64,000 nucleotides of DNA, taken from positions 620,001-684,000 of the forward strand of contig NZ_JACCBY010000002.1 in the NCBI RefSeq assembly GCF_013409985.1, written 5' to 3'. Positions 43,588-53,167 of the stretch are shown here, piece after piece. Below the pieces are notes generated by a model. The model did not search any database. It saw nothing but the letters and a program-made list of their open reading frames with translations, and was not told the DNA's origin. The DNA is from Sphingomonas melonis (GTDB lineage Bacteria > Pseudomonadota > Alphaproteobacteria > Sphingomonadales > Sphingomonadaceae). Within the stretch, counting starts at the first letter, position 1; the number at the start of each line of letters is the position of its first letter. A program made the position numbers and the translations under genes.

Positions 43588-45882
43588 ATGAACAACGTGG
43601 CCGACGACAGCATCAGCACCGAACCTTATACCGGTCCGTCCGGCGGCTGGGGGTCGATGAAATCGGTCGCCAAGATCAACCTGCGCGAGAAGGTCAATCC
43701 GGAGACCGTCCGCGAACTCGCCCGCCAGAACAAGCCGGAGGGCTTCATGTGCGTGTCGTGCGCCTGGGGCAAACCCGCGCATCCGCATATCGCCGAATTC
43801 TGCGAAAACGGGGCGAAGGCGACCGCATGGGAGCTGACCAGCTATCGCACCACGCCGGAATTCTTCACGAAACATACCGTCAGCGAACTGCGCGGCTGGA
43901 AGGACTTCGACCTCGAACAGGCCGGGCGCCTCACCCACCCGATGAAATATGACGCCGCCAGCGACCGCTATGTCGCGGTAAGCTGGGACGAGGCGTTCCA
44001 GGACATCGGCGCGCACCTCAAGACCTACGATCCCGCCAAGGTCGTCTTCTACGCCTCCGGCCGCGCCAGCCTCGAGACGAGCTATATGTGGCAGCTGATG
44101 GCGCGCATGTACGGCAGCCAGAACCTGCCCGATTCGTCCAACATGTGCCACGAGACGACCTCGGTCGGCCTCAAGTCGGCGATCGGCTCGCCGGTCGGGA
44201 CGATCCATCTGTCGGATTACGACAGCTGCGACATGATCCTGTATTTCGGCCAGAACCCAGGCGTGAACAGCCCGCGCTCGCTGCACCCGCTGCGCGCCTG
44301 CGCCAAGCGCGGCGTCGAGATCATCGTCTTCAACCCGCTGAAGGAACGCGGCCTCGAACGCTTCACCGATCCGCAGAACCCGGTCGAGATGGTGACCGGC
44401 AAGTCGACGCCAATCGCCAGCCAATATCATCAGGTGAAGACCGGCGGCGACATCGCCGCGATGCTCGGCATCTGCAAATATGTCATCGAGGCCGACGACC
44501 AATGCCAGCGCATCAAGGCGCCCGCGATCCTCGACCATGCGTTCATCGCCGAACACACCAAGGGCTTCGAAGCCTTCGCCGAGATGGTCCGCGCGACGAG
44601 CTGGGAGCGGATCGAGCATGAAAGCGGCCTCGCCCGCGCCGAACTCGAAAGCGTCGGCGCGATCTACGCCCGGTCGAAGCGGGTGATCTGCGTCTACGGC
44701 ATGGGCCTGACCCAGCACGTCCACGGCATCGATAACCTGCACACCCTGGTCAATCTGATGCTGTTGCGCGGCAACGTCGGCAAGCCCGGCGCCGGCTTCG
44801 GCCCGGTCCGCGGCCACAGCAACGTCCAGGGCCAGCGCACCGTCGGGATCACCGAAAAGCCGGAACTGGCGCCGCTCGACCGGCTCAAGGAGCTCTACGA
44901 CTTCGAGCCGCCGCGCGAGAAGGGCTGGGACACGGTCGAGGCGTGCGAGCAGATCATCGCCGGCACCGCGCAGGCGTTCGTCGGGCTCGGCGGCAACCTC
45001 GCCCGCGCGGTGCCCGCGACCGCGGAGATCGAGCCGGCGTGGCAGGGCCTCGACCTTACCGTCAGCATCGCTACCAAGCTCAACCGCACGCATCTGCTGC
45101 CCGGCCGCACCTGCTACCTGCTGCCCTGCCTCGGCCGCATCGAGACCGACGAACAGGCGAGCGGACCGCAGGCGGTGACGATGGAGGACAGTTTCAGCCG
45201 CATCTACGGCTCGCGCGGCAAGGCGACCCCCGCCGCGGAGACGTTGCTGTCGGAACCGGCGATCGTCGCCGGCATCGCCAAGGCGACGCTCGATCCCAAT
45301 CCCCGGCTCGACTGGGACGCATGGGTCGGCGACTACAGCCTCGTCCGCGACGCGATCGAGGCGACCTATCCCGACAAATTTACCCGGTTCAACGAACGGA
45401 TGTGGGTGCCGGGCGGCTTCTGGAAGGGTGTCGAGGCGTCACACCGCCAATGGCTGACGGAAAGCGGCCGCGCCGAGTTCAACGTGCCGACGACGCTCAA
45501 TGCCACCGGCTTCGACGAGGCGCCCGGCCGCTTCCGGCTGATGACTTTGCGCTCGAACGACCAGTTCAACACCACCGTCTATGGCTATCACGACCGCTTC
45601 CGCGGCATCAAAGGCACGCGCGACATCGTCTTCATGAACCGCGCCGACATGGCGACGATGGGGCTGGCCGAGCACGATCTGGTCGATCTGGTCGGCGATG
45701 CCGGCGGCAATGGCGACCGGCGCGTCAACAAGCTGCTCGTCGTGCCCTATGACATTCCGCAGGGCTGCCTCGGCGCCTATTATCCGGAGTGCAACATCCT
45801 CATGCCGGTCACCCACAAGGCCGAACAAAGCCATGTTCCGGCAGGGAAATCCGTGCCGGTGCGGGTGGAGCGCGCAGCCTGA
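43588..45882 (+). CDS. FdhF/YdeP family molybdopterin oxidoreductase
   Basis: A 764-residue molybdopterin enzyme of the TIGR01701 type. It has a short N-terminal CVSCAW pair (Cys55, Cys58) instead of the four-Cys cluster motif of formate dehydrogenases, then SSNMCHETTSVGL, where Cys187 may ligate the metal, ILYFGQNPGVNSPR, GMGLTQHVHG and a C-terminal dinucleotide-binding domain (YHDRFRGIKGTRDIVFMN). The physiological substrate of this family is unsettled; a formate dehydrogenase-like role is commonly assumed. It is followed by mobA and fdhD, which provide the cofactor and sulfur transfer, so the three form a functional operon. Confidence 0.88.
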   Translation: MNNVADDSISTEPYTGPSGGWGSMKSVAKINLREKVNPETVRELARQNKPEGFMCVSCAWGKPAHPHIAEFCENGAKATAWELTSYRTTPEFFTKHTVSELRGWKDFDLEQAGRLTHPMKYDAASDRYVAVSWDEAFQDIGAHLKTYDPAKVVFYASGRASLETSYMWQLMARMYGSQNLPDSSNMCHETTSVGLKSAIGSPVGTIHLSDYDSCDMILYFGQNPGVNSPRSLHPLRACAKRGVEIIVFNPLKERGLERFTDPQNPVEMVTGKSTPIASQYHQVKTGGDIAAMLGICKYVIEADDQCQRIKAPAILDHAFIAEHTKGFEAFAEMVRATSWERIEHESGLARAELESVGAIYARSKRVICVYGMGLTQHVHGIDNLHTLVNLMLLRGNVGKPGAGFGPVRGHSNVQGQRTVGITEKPELAPLDRLKELYDFEPPREKGWDTVEACEQIIAGTAQAFVGLGGNLARAVPATAEIEPAWQGLDLTVSIATKLNRTHLLPGRTCYLLPCLGRIETDEQASGPQAVTMEDSFSRIYGSRGKATPAAETLLSEPAIVAGIAKATLDPNPRLDWDAWVGDYSLVRDAIEATYPDKFTRFNERMWVPGGFWKGVEASHRQWLTESGRAEFNVPTTLNATGFDEAPGRFRLMTLRSNDQFNTTVYGYHDRFRGIKGTRDIVFMNRADMATMGLAEHDLVDLVGDAGGNGDRRVNKLLVVPYDIPQGCLGAYYPECNILMPVTHKAEQSHVPAGKSVPVRVERAA

Positions 45883-46382
45883 TCCTCGCCGCCATCCTCG
45901 CCGGCGGCCGGTCGAGCCGGTTTGGACAGGACAAGGCTACTGTCCTGTTCGAGGGGCGGCCGCTGCTCGCGCATATGCGTGACCTTTGTGAGGTTCGGGC
46001 CGACGCGGTTGTCGTCGTCGGGCGCGCCGGGGGCGTGCCGGACCTGCCCGGCCCCGACTTCGGCCCGCTCGGCGGCATCGCCGGCGCGCTCGGCCACGCC
46101 GCCGCGCACGGCTTCGATTCGGTACTGACGCTGCCCTGCGACATGCCCCGCCTGCCCGGCGCGCTGCTCGACGCCTTGCTCCGCCGCGCGCCGAGCTATT
46201 GCAGCGACGCGCCCGTCATCGGCCACTGGCCCGCCGCGCTCGCCGCCGACCTGCTTGCCCATATCGCCGCCTCGGACCGCCGCTCGGTGCAGGGCTGGGC
46301 GCGTGCGATCGGCGCCATCCCCGTCGCCAGCCCCGAACCGCTCGCCAACATCAACACGCCCGCCGACCTGCTCGCGCTATGA
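45879..46382 (+). CDS. mobA: Molybdenum cofactor guanylyltransferase, probable CTG start
   Basis: A 167-residue protein with the MobA nucleotide-binding N-terminus ILAAILAGGRSSRFGQDKA and LTLPCDMPRLPGAL. It adds GMP to molybdopterin to make the MGD cofactor. In this frame there is no ATG, GTG or TTG near the conserved start; a CTG at 45879 sits in CTGA overlapping the upstream stop, with GGAG 8 nt before it, and would yield an N-terminus exactly like other MobA proteins. A GTG at 45789 would add 30 unrelated residues. The product is about 20 residues shorter than E. coli MobA. Confidence 0.82.
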   Translation: MILAAILAGGRSSRFGQDKATVLFEGRPLLAHMRDLCEVRADAVVVVGRAGGVPDLPGPDFGPLGGIAGALGHAAAHGFDSVLTLPCDMPRLPGALLDALLRRAPSYCSDAPVIGHWPAALAADLLAHIAASDRRSVQGWARAIGAIPVASPEPLANINTPADLLAL

Positions 46383-47161
46383 GCCCGTCGCGGCCCGAGC
46401 CGACGCTCATCCTCCGCCGCGACGGCAGCGTCACCCCGGGCAGCCGCGCGATCGCGGTCGAGACGCCGGTCGCGATCGAGGTCGACGGCCTCGGCTATGC
46501 GGTGATGATGATGACGCCGCACGATCTGGAGGCGTTCGCCACCGGCTTCATGCTGACCGAACGGCTCGCCGACACGCCGGCCGACATCCTCGACATCGAC
46601 GCCTTCCACGCGCCCGCCGGCTGGATCGTGCGCATCGCGCTCGCCGACCGTTGCCGCGGCAGAATCCACGACCGCATTCGCCACCGTACCAGCGACACCA
46701 GCTGCGGCCTCTGCGGCATCGCCAGCCTCGAACAGCTCGCCCGCCCCGTCGCCCGCCGCCCGGATCGGCCGGCGCTGGCGCCCGCCGCGCTGTTCGCCGC
46801 GCTCGACCGGGTCCGCGACCACCAGCATCTCAACCGCGACACCGGCGCGGTCCACGCCGCCGCCGCCTGCGGCCCAGACGGCGCCATCCTGGCGCTGTGC
46901 GAGGACGTCGGCCGCCACAATGCGCTCGACAAGCTGATCGGCCGCCAGACGGCCGATGCGGCGTTCACGCTCGTCACCTCACGGATCAGCTTCGAGATGG
47001 TCGACAAGGCGCTGGTCGCAGGCACGCCGCTGCTCGCCGGCATCTCCGCCCCGACCAGCCTCGGCATTGATCACGCCCGCGCCCACGGCCTCACGCTGGT
47101 CGCACTGGCACGCGCCGACGCGATGCTGGTGCTCAACGATCCGTGGTCGCTGTTCGCGTGA
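46379..47161 (+). CDS. fdhD: Formate dehydrogenase accessory sulfurtransferase FdhD
   Basis: A 260-residue protein. It contains AVETPVAIEVDGLGYAVMMM, DLEAFATGFMLTE, the redox motif TSCGLCGIAS (CxxC) and CEDVGRHNALDKLIG. FdhD passes sulfur from a cysteine desulfurase to the molybdenum cofactor of FdhF-type enzymes. ATG at 46379 overlaps the mobA stop (ATGA). It is the last gene of the FdhF-mobA-fdhD operon. Confidence 0.92.
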   Translation: MSPSRPEPTLILRRDGSVTPGSRAIAVETPVAIEVDGLGYAVMMMTPHDLEAFATGFMLTERLADTPADILDIDAFHAPAGWIVRIALADRCRGRIHDRIRHRTSDTSCGLCGIASLEQLARPVARRPDRPALAPAALFAALDRVRDHQHLNRDTGAVHAAAACGPDGAILALCEDVGRHNALDKLIGRQTADAAFTLVTSRISFEMVDKALVAGTPLLAGISAPTSLGIDHARAHGLTLVALARADAMLVLNDPWSLFA

Positions 47162-47240
47162 CGACACGCTGCGAGGAACCTCGCAGACGGCGTAGATACA
47201 ATACTGTCAGACTGACTCACACCGGCGGGCGCTACCGAAA

Positions 47241-47317
47241 TGGTAGCGGAGGAGGGACTTGAACCCCCGACCCCAGGATTATGATTCCCGTGCTCTAACC
47301 AGCTGAGCTACTCCGCC
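47241..47317 (-). tRNA. tRNA-Met (CAT)
   Basis: A 77-nt cloverleaf on the minus strand, with encoded CCA. The acceptor GGCGGAG pairs with CTCCGCT, and the anticodon loop is ATCATAA with anticodon CAT. The T arm reads GGGGGTTCAAGTCCCTC. It is elongator-type rather than initiator. tRNA-Ile2, which also has CAT and a lysidine-modified C, is a less likely alternative. Confidence 0.9.
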
Positions 47318-47361
47318 CCGCCGTGTGAGGTGGCGCCTATAAGTGCGTGATGGCGCAGCCG

Positions 47362-47895
47362 TCAAGCGAACATATGACGGGAAAGTGCTTCCCATGGTCC
47401 GCCGCGATACCACCAGGTCGCCAGCCCCGCGATCTCGACCTCGCGCGGACGGAAATCGCGGCTGAGCGCGGTCAGCAGCAGCTTGGCGATATTGGGCTGC
47501 ACCTTGTTCTGGATCGTGACGTGCGGCCGCCAGCCGCCGGCGTCCTGCGGCGTCAGCAGCCCGGAGAAGGCATCGGCCAGGTCGTGCCGGATCGCGACCA
47601 GTTCGGGCGATTCGATCCGATAGGCCACGCCGCGCCCGAGCGAGATCAGCCCGCCGACCCGCGCCACGGGTGCCGCCACGCCCCGCGTCATCCCGGCGAG
47701 CCGATGCTTCAGCTCAGCCTCCGCCGATGGCGGCAGATGGTGGAACATAGTCAGATGCGCCGAGAGCTGGTTGCGTTCGGGCGGGAAATGCGCGTCGCGT
47801 TGCGCGTCGAACCAGCCCTGATCCTGCCGCCCGAACAGGGCGGTCACGATGATCGGTGCGGGGCCGGCGACCGGGGCGGATGACGGCGCGCTCAA
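47362..47895 (-). CDS. 2H phosphoesterase (LigT/2'-5' RNA ligase-like)
   Basis: A 177-residue protein with the two catalytic HxT motifs of the 2H superfamily, [10 protein letters not shown] and HVTIQNKV, about 85 residues apart. Such proteins act on cyclic phosphates at RNA ends or on NAD-derived cyclic phosphates. The start is TTG at 47895 in a TTGA overlap with the kup stop, with AGGTGGAG upstream. The role is not known. Confidence in the fold is good. Confidence 0.75.
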   Translation of the reverse strand: MSAPSSAPVAGPAPIIVTALFGRQDQGWFDAQRDAHFPPERNQLSAHLTMFHHLPPSAEAELKHRLAGMTRGVAAPVARVGGLISLGRGVAYRIESPELVAIRHDLADAFSGLLTPQDAGGWRPHVTIQNKVQPNIAKLLLTALSRDFRPREVEIAGLATWWYRGGPWEALSRHMFA

Positions 47896-49811
47896 ATCTC
47901 CACCTGGCTGCCGAGCTCGACGACGCGGTTGGTCGGCAGGCGGAAGAATTCCATCGCGCTCTCCGCGTTGCGCAGCATCCAGGCGAACAGCTTCTCGCGC
48001 CACAGCATCATCCCCGGCCGCTCGGAGGGCAGCAGGGTCTGGCGCGACAGGAAGAAGCTGGTGTCCATCATCTTGAAGTCGGCGCCGCAGCTATGCACGC
48101 GCTTGAGCGCTGCCGGCACGTCGACCTCCTCCATAAAGCCATAACGCAGGATCAGCCGGTAGAAGCCCTCCCCCATCTCCTCGTTGATCGCGCGCTCGGC
48201 CTCGGGCCAATAGGGCTGCTGGACGATCTTGACGGTCAGCAGGATCACGCGCTCGTGCAGCACCTTGTTGTGCTTGAGGTTGTGGAGCAGCGCGTGCGGC
48301 ACGCCGTCAGACGACGAGGTCATGAACACCGCCGTCCCGGGCACCCGGCTCGCCGAGCTGGCGGCGGAGGTGATGAACACCTTGATCGGCATCGCCGCCT
48401 CGCGGAGGCGGTCCATCATCAGCTGCCGTCCCTTCGACCAGGTGGTCAGGAAGGTGAAGACGATGAAGCCGACCATCAGCGGGAACCAGCCGCCATCGGG
48501 CACCTTGGTGAGGTTCGCCGAGAAATACGCCCCATCGACGAGGAAGAAGAGGCCGAGCAGCGGCGCGGCGGCATAGATCGGCCAGTTCCACAGCCGGGTC
48601 AGCGCAACGCCGAGCAGGCACGAATCGATGAACATCGCCCCCGTCACCGCGATGCCATAGGCCGAGGTGAGGTTGGACGAGGTGCGGAAGAACAGCACCA
48701 GCAGGATCACCATGACCATCAGCATCCAGTTGACGATCGGGATGTAGATCTGCCCCGCGGTGGAGGCGCTGGTATGTTCGATGCGCAGCCGCGGCATGAA
48801 GCCCAGCTGGATCGCCTGCTGCGTCACCGAGAAGGCGCCGGAGATCACCGCCTGGCTGGCGATGATCGCCGCCATCGTCGCCAGGATCACCAGCGGCAGC
48901 TGCAGGCTGTCGGGGGCGAGCATGTAGAACGGGCTCTTCAGCGCCTCCTGCCCGTCGCGGAACAGCAAGGCGCCCTGGCCCAGATAATTGCACATTAGCG
49001 CGGGCAACACGAACACCAGCCACGACAGGCCGATCGGCTTGCGGCCGAAATGCCCCATGTCGGCATAGAGCGCCTCGGCGCCGGTCACCGCGAGCACCAC
49101 CGAGCCCAGCGCCAGGAAGGCGCGCACCGGATCGGCGAGGAAGAAATGCACCGCATGGTGCGGCGAGAAGGCCCAGAGCACCTCCGGCGTCTGCGCGACG
49201 CTGATCAGGCCGAGCACCGCGATCACCGCGAAATAGACCAGCATGATCGGCCCGAAGACGAGGCCGATCCGCGCGGTGCCGCTCTTCTGCACCCAGAACA
49301 GCGCGATCAGGATCGCGATGACGATCGGCAGCACCAGTCCACCGAATGCGGGCGCGGCGATGGCGAGCCCCTCGACCGCGCCGAGCACGGTCACCGCCGG
49401 GGTGATCATCGAATCGCCGTAAAACAGCGACGTCGCGAAGACGCCGAGCAGGATGATCCCCGCCGACCAGCGCCGGCTCTTGGTCCGCCCCGAGACGAGC
49501 GCGAGCAGCGCGAGGCTGCCGCCCTCCCCCTTGTTGTCGGCGCGCATGATGATCGCGACATATTTGATCGTCACCACGATCATCATCGACCAGAACATCA
49601 GGCTGAGCACGCCCATGATGTGCAGCGGATCGAGCGTCAGCTGGTGATGGCCAGCGAAGGTCTCGCGAAAGGCGTAGAGCGGGCTGGTGCCGATATCGCC
49701 GAACACGATGCCGATCGCCCCGACCGCCAGCTTGAGCAGGCCGTCGTGATGACCATGATCGTTCGAATCGTCCCGCGCACTGGGGACGGCGGCCGGTACG
49801 GGCCCACTCAC
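47892..49811 (-). CDS. kup: Kup potassium uptake protein
   Basis: A 639-residue, 12-segment KUP/HAK-family transporter. Marks are [60 protein letters not shown], and [12 protein letters not shown]. It brings potassium in with protons through the inner membrane. The last 170 residues are cytoplasmic. GTG at 49811 is the only start before the first segment, with no clear ribosome site. It overlaps the phosphoesterase by TTGA. Confidence 0.94.
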   Translation of the reverse strand: MSGPVPAAVPSARDDSNDHGHHDGLLKLAVGAIGIVFGDIGTSPLYAFRETFAGHHQLTLDPLHIMGVLSLMFWSMMIVVTIKYVAIIMRADNKGEGGSLALLALVSGRTKSRRWSAGIILLGVFATSLFYGDSMITPAVTVLGAVEGLAIAAPAFGGLVLPIVIAILIALFWVQKSGTARIGLVFGPIMLVYFAVIAVLGLISVAQTPEVLWAFSPHHAVHFFLADPVRAFLALGSVVLAVTGAEALYADMGHFGRKPIGLSWLVFVLPALMCNYLGQGALLFRDGQEALKSPFYMLAPDSLQLPLVILATMAAIIASQAVISGAFSVTQQAIQLGFMPRLRIEHTSASTAGQIYIPIVNWMLMVMVILLVLFFRTSSNLTSAYGIAVTGAMFIDSCLLGVALTRLWNWPIYAAAPLLGLFFLVDGAYFSANLTKVPDGGWFPLMVGFIVFTFLTTWSKGRQLMMDRLREAAMPIKVFITSAASSASRVPGTAVFMTSSSDGVPHALLHNLKHNKVLHERVILLTVKIVQQPYWPEAERAINEEMGEGFYRLILRYGFMEEVDVPAALKRVHSCGADFKMMDTSFFLSRQTLLPSERPGMMLWREKLFAWMLRNAESAMEFFRLPTNRVVELGSQVEI

Positions 49812-49933
49812 GAGCGGTACGACCGATCCGACGCGCTGCGGAGACCGGCGCTGTTCCCAACCTGTTCCATAACATGGCGCCTTAGCATGGGCTGAACGAT
49901 GCGGGCAACGCCGTCGCTTTCGCCCGGTGCCGA

Positions 49934-50377
49934 TCAGGGACGCCTAAACACCTCCCGGATCACGAAATGCGAGGCGAGCCGGGTGACGCCCGGCAATCGC
50001 GCCAGTGTCTCGCGGTGGATACGTTCGAACGTGTCGTCGCGGCGCACCTCGACGTGCAGCATATAATCCGCCTCGCCGCTCATCAGGAAACAGTCTCGGA
50101 TTTCGGGCACTTCGCCGATCTCGCGTTCGAACGCCGCCATAGTCTCCTCGCGCTGGTCGCGCAACGTGACGTTGACCAGCACGACGCTGGGGTTACCGCG
50201 CGCCGCCTTGCTCAACACCGCGCGGAATCCGGCGATATAGCCGCGCTCCCGTAGCGAGCCGACCCGGCGATGCGCCGCGCTCGGCGACAGGCCGACGGCC
50301 TCGCCGAGTTCAGCGCTGGTCAGGTCCGAGTTGGCGACCAGCTGGGACAGGATTTTACGGTCGAGGGCATCGAGCAT
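49934..50377 (-). CDS. Lrp/AsnC family regulator (divergent from ald)
   Basis: A 147-residue transcription regulator. The N-terminal helix-turn-helix reads [20 protein letters not shown] followed by [18 protein letters not shown]; the C-terminal RAM domain contains [13 protein letters not shown]. Family members sense amino acids. Its position back to back with alanine dehydrogenase, 123 bp apart with a palindrome between them, suggests it controls ald in response to alanine (AldR-like). That is inference from context. Confidence 0.88.
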   Translation of the reverse strand: MLDALDRKILSQLVANSDLTSAELGEAVGLSPSAAHRRVGSLRERGYIAGFRAVLSKAARGNPSVVLVNVTLRDQREETMAAFEREIGEVPEIRDCFLMSGEADYMLHVEVRRDDTFERIHRETLARLPGVTRLASHFVIREVFRRP

Positions 50378-50431
50378 GATCCTCCCGCTATACCCGCGTG
50401 TCGCGCAATGACATCCCGTGCGTCACGGGCA

Positions 50432-50451
50432 GGTCGCAAAACAATGCGACC
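50432..50451. promoter_or_regulatory. Candidate Lrp operator upstream of ald
   Basis: A perfect inverted repeat, GGTCGCA-AAACAA-TGCGACC, lies midway between the divergent Lrp and ald genes. Its size and AT-rich centre fit an Lrp/AsnC binding site, but no binding evidence exists. Confidence 0.4.
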
Positions 50452-50500
50452 TTCTCCCGCACGGTCGCGGCTATGGGTGGAGCAGAAGAGGAGAACACAG

Positions 50501-51607
50501 ATGCGCATCGGCGTCCCCAAGGAAATCAAGAACCACGAATATCGCGTCGGCCTGACCCCTCCGTCGGTCGCCGAGCTGGTTGCCGCCGGCCATGAGGTCG
50601 TCGTCGAGACCAGGGCAGGCGCCGGCATCGACTTCGAGGATCAGGATTATATCGACGCCGGCGCGACGATCCTGGCCGATCCCGCCGCGGTGTTCGCCGC
50701 CGCCGACATGATCGTGAAGGTCAAGGAGCCGCAGGCGAGCGAGATCGCGCTGCTCGAACCGCGCCACCTGCTGTTCACCTATCTCCACCTCGCCGCCGAC
50801 AAGCCGCAGGCCGAGGGGCTGATCAAGTCGGGCGCGACCTGCATCGCCTATGAGACGGTGACCGCGGCGCGCGGCGGCCTGCCGCTGCTCAAGCCGATGA
50901 GCGAGGTCGCAGGCCGCATGTCGGTGCAGGTCGGCGCGCATTATCTCGAAAAGGAACAGGGCGGCCGCGGCGTGCTGCTCGGCGGCGTGCCAGGCGTGGT
51001 GCCGGCCAAGGTCGCGATCCTCGGCGGCGGCGTCTCCGGCGTCAACGCGGCGCAGATGGCGGTCGGCATGCGCGCCGACGTGACGATCTACGACATCTCG
51101 AACGATCGCCTCGCCGAGCTCGACATGTTCTTCTCCAGCCAGATCAAGACCGCTTATGCCAGCAAGGCGGCGATCGCCGCGGCGGTGAAGAGCGCGCATC
51201 TCGTCATCGGCGCGGTGCTGGTGCCGGGCGCGGCCGCGCCCAAGCTGGTGACGCGCGAGATGGTCAAGACGATGAAACGCGGCGCGGTGATGGTCGATAT
51301 CGCGATCGACCAAGGCGGCTGTTTCGAGACCAGCCATGCGACGACGCACGAGGACCCGGTGTTCGAGGTCGACGGCGTCACCCATTATTGCGTCGCCAAC
51401 ATGCCGGGCGCGGTCGCGCGCACCTCGGCGTTCGCGCTCAACAATGCGACGCTGCCGTTCGCGCTCAAGCTCGCCAATCTCGGCGCCGAGGCGGCGATGG
51501 CGGCCGATCCTCATCTCGCCAATGGTCTCAACGTCTCCGGCGGCAAGATTCGCCATCAGGCGGTCGCCGAGGCGCTCGACCTGCCGTTCGAGGCATGGAA
51601 CGGCTGA
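50501..51607 (+). CDS. ald: Alanine dehydrogenase
   Basis: A 368-residue NAD-dependent enzyme. It has MRIGVPKEIKNHEYRVGLTP, the catalytic lysine region VKVKEPQ, FTYLHLAAD, the NAD-binding VAILGGGVSGVNAAQMAVG and VDIAIDQGGCFETS. It interconverts alanine with pyruvate and ammonia. GAGGAG lies 7 nt upstream of ATG 50501. The divergent Lrp gene suggests alanine-responsive control. Length is standard. Confidence 0.95.
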   Translation: MRIGVPKEIKNHEYRVGLTPPSVAELVAAGHEVVVETRAGAGIDFEDQDYIDAGATILADPAAVFAAADMIVKVKEPQASEIALLEPRHLLFTYLHLAADKPQAEGLIKSGATCIAYETVTAARGGLPLLKPMSEVAGRMSVQVGAHYLEKEQGGRGVLLGGVPGVVPAKVAILGGGVSGVNAAQMAVGMRADVTIYDISNDRLAELDMFFSSQIKTAYASKAAIAAAVKSAHLVIGAVLVPGAAAPKLVTREMVKTMKRGAVMVDIAIDQGGCFETSHATTHEDPVFEVDGVTHYCVANMPGAVARTSAFALNNATLPFALKLANLGAEAAMAADPHLANGLNVSGGKIRHQAVAEALDLPFEAWNG

Positions 51608-51631
51608 GGCGGAACGAACGCGGAACAGGGT

Positions 51632-51666
51632 GGTTGAAGCCTCCGATACCAAGAGAGGCTTCAACC
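51632..51666 (+). promoter_or_regulatory. 12-bp hairpin touching the start codon of the DUF3072 gene
   Basis: GGTTGAAGCCTC (51632-51643) pairs perfectly with GAGGCTTCAACC (51655-51666), which ends one base before ATG 51667. The likely ribosome site GAGAGG lies at the foot of the second arm, so the hairpin should block translation unless it is opened, for example by heat, a ligand or read-through ribosomes. There is no T-run, so it is not a normal terminator. Confidence 0.6.
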
Positions 51667-51885
51667 ATGTCCGAGACCGAAAACCCCAAGACCCACCCGA
51701 CGTCGAACGCCGAAAAGGATCCGGACGACTGGACCACGGGCGATGAGACGATGACCGGCGCGCAGGCGAGCTATCTCAAGACGCTGTCGGAAGAAGCCAG
51801 CGAGACGTTCGACGACACGCTGACCAAGGCGGAAGCGTCGAAGCGGATCGACGAACTGCAGGGCAAGACCGGTCGGGGGCAATAA
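51667..51885 (+). CDS. DUF3072-family small protein
   Basis: A 72-residue acidic, hydrophilic protein starting MSETENPKTHPTSNAEKDPD, with DETMTGAQASYLKTLSEEAS and LTKAEASKRIDELQ. This matches DUF3072, a small family with a helical C-terminal half and unknown function. It is preceded by a strong hairpin and followed by a strong terminator, so it could be made as a single small transcript or as the tail of the ald mRNA. Confidence 0.8.
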   Translation: MSETENPKTHPTSNAEKDPDDWTTGDETMTGAQASYLKTLSEEASETFDDTLTKAEASKRIDELQGKTGRGQ

Positions 51886-51910
51886 GCACCCCTGATATGA
51901 GTCGCTGAAG

Positions 51911-51968
51911 ACGGGACTTCGAAGTCAGGCACGGACATTCGTTCCGCCTGACTTCGGGTCCCGTTTTT
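51911..51968 (+). terminator. Strong intrinsic terminator after the DUF3072 gene
   Basis: ACGGGAC... pairs with GTCCCGT at the base and GAAGTCAGGC pairs with GCCTGACTTC above, followed by TTTTT. A long stem with a 5-T run, 25 bp after the stop. Confidence 0.9.
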
Positions 51969-52121
51969 CGTGAGCCGGTCAACCGCGGGGCGGGAGCTCG
52001 GCCGAAGCCGGTTTACGGGCGCTCTTCCCACGATGGATCAGTGCAAAATCCGAAACTACAAGAGAAGATCGTTTCGGTTAGGTGTCCATATTGTTCATCG
52101 CGCGGCGCCGCCGCTGGACGA

Positions 52122-52763
52122 CTAACGCTGGGGCTGCCGCTGCGGCTGGCTCGCCAGCAACCGGTCCAGCAAGGCCAGCCGCACCGCGATATCGCGCCGA
52201 TAGGACGCCCGCTCCGGGCAGAGCGCCAGCGCCTTTGCCCACGCCTGCCGCGCCGCCGGATAATCATTGGCACGGATATAGGCGAGGCCAAGGAAGAACA
52301 GCGGTGCGGGATGCTCCGGTGCGATCCGGATCGCTTGGCGGAAGGCGAACAAGGCGGGTGGCGACACGACGTTGCCGTCATGCGTCGCCAGCGCGGTGCC
52401 GAGCCCCGTCCATAGCATCAGGCTCTGCGGATAGCGGTTGAGACCGCCGAGGATCGCCCGCACCGCCGACCGCCGGTCACCCGAGCGCGCCATCGCATCC
52501 GATGCGATCAGATAGGCCGCATCGGCGGTGAAGCGGCCGAGCATCCGCTCGCGCAGATCGACCAGCGAGGGATCGTCGGCGACTCGCAGCGCCTCCGGCC
52601 GCGCCGGACTGGCCGGCAGCGTCGGCGAGCCCTGCCATGCATAGCCCGCCGCACCGAGCATCAGCGCCGCACCGATCATCGACCAGAGCAGCCGGTCGAC
52701 GCGCAGCAGGATCAGCGCCGCCATCGCCGCCGCCGCGATCAGGATGAGCGCCAGCCAGCCCAT
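52122..52763 (-). CDS. ccmI: Cytochrome c maturation protein CcmI (TPR type)
   Basis: A 213-residue protein. It starts with two membrane segments (MGWLALILIAAAAMAALILL and LWSMIGAALMLGAAGYAW), then a periplasmic tetratricopeptide region (about 70-205) with AIRIAPEHPAPLFFLGLAYI and ALALCPERASY. CcmI presents apocytochrome c for heme attachment. It is shorter than fused CcmI proteins. ATG at 52763 overlaps the ccmH stop as TGATG. It is the last gene of the ccm operon here. Confidence 0.8.
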   Translation of the reverse strand: MGWLALILIAAAAMAALILLRVDRLLWSMIGAALMLGAAGYAWQGSPTLPASPARPEALRVADDPSLVDLRERMLGRFTADAAYLIASDAMARSGDRRSAVRAILGGLNRYPQSLMLWTGLGTALATHDGNVVSPPALFAFRQAIRIAPEHPAPLFFLGLAYIRANDYPAARQAWAKALALCPERASYRRDIAVRLALLDRLLASQPQRQPQR

Positions 52764-53167
52764 CAGCGCCGACGCCGCCTGAAACTGGAGCGGGCGATCG
52801 CCACGCCCAAGGCAAGCAGCGCGATCGGCGCCAGCCACAGCGGCCAGGTCGCCGCACCGAGCGGCGGATCGTAGCTGACGTAATCGCCGTAACGCTCGAT
52901 CAGCCACGTCCGGATCGCATCGGGCTTTTCGCCGGCCGCGATGCGGCTGCGCACCAGGGCGCGCATGTCGCCCGCCATGCTCGCGTCGCTGTCCGCGATC
53001 GACTGGCCCTGGCAGACGAGGCAGCGCAGCGTCGCCATCAGCGCGCGCGCCTGCGCTTCCTGCGCCGGGTCGCGCAGCTGCGTATTGGCGAGCGCGGCGG
53101 GCGGCGTCGACGGGTCGGCCGACGCCGGGGCGGCGATCAGCGCGGCGAGCAGCAGCCAGTGTCTCAT
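52763..53167 (-). CDS. ccmH: Cytochrome c maturation protein CcmH (thiol-disulfide)
   Basis: A 134-residue protein with a signal peptide (MRHWLLLAALIAAPASA), the redox motif LRCLVCQGQSIADSD (CxxC) and a single C-terminal membrane helix (WPLWLAPIALLALGVAI). It reduces apocytochrome c cysteines in the periplasm with CcmG. It overlaps ccmG by ATGA. Confidence 0.93.
   Translation of the reverse strand: MRHWLLLAALIAAPASADPSTPPAALANTQLRDPAQEAQARALMATLRCLVCQGQSIADSDASMAGDMRALVRSRIAAGEKPDAIRTWLIERYGDYVSYDPPLGAATWPLWLAPIALLALGVAIARSSFRRRRR

Noticed and set aside
47241..47317. tRNA read as tRNA-Ile2 (CAT, lysidine)
   Set aside because: Overall sequence fits elongator tRNA-Met better; final choice would need a tRNA model comparison that cannot be done here.
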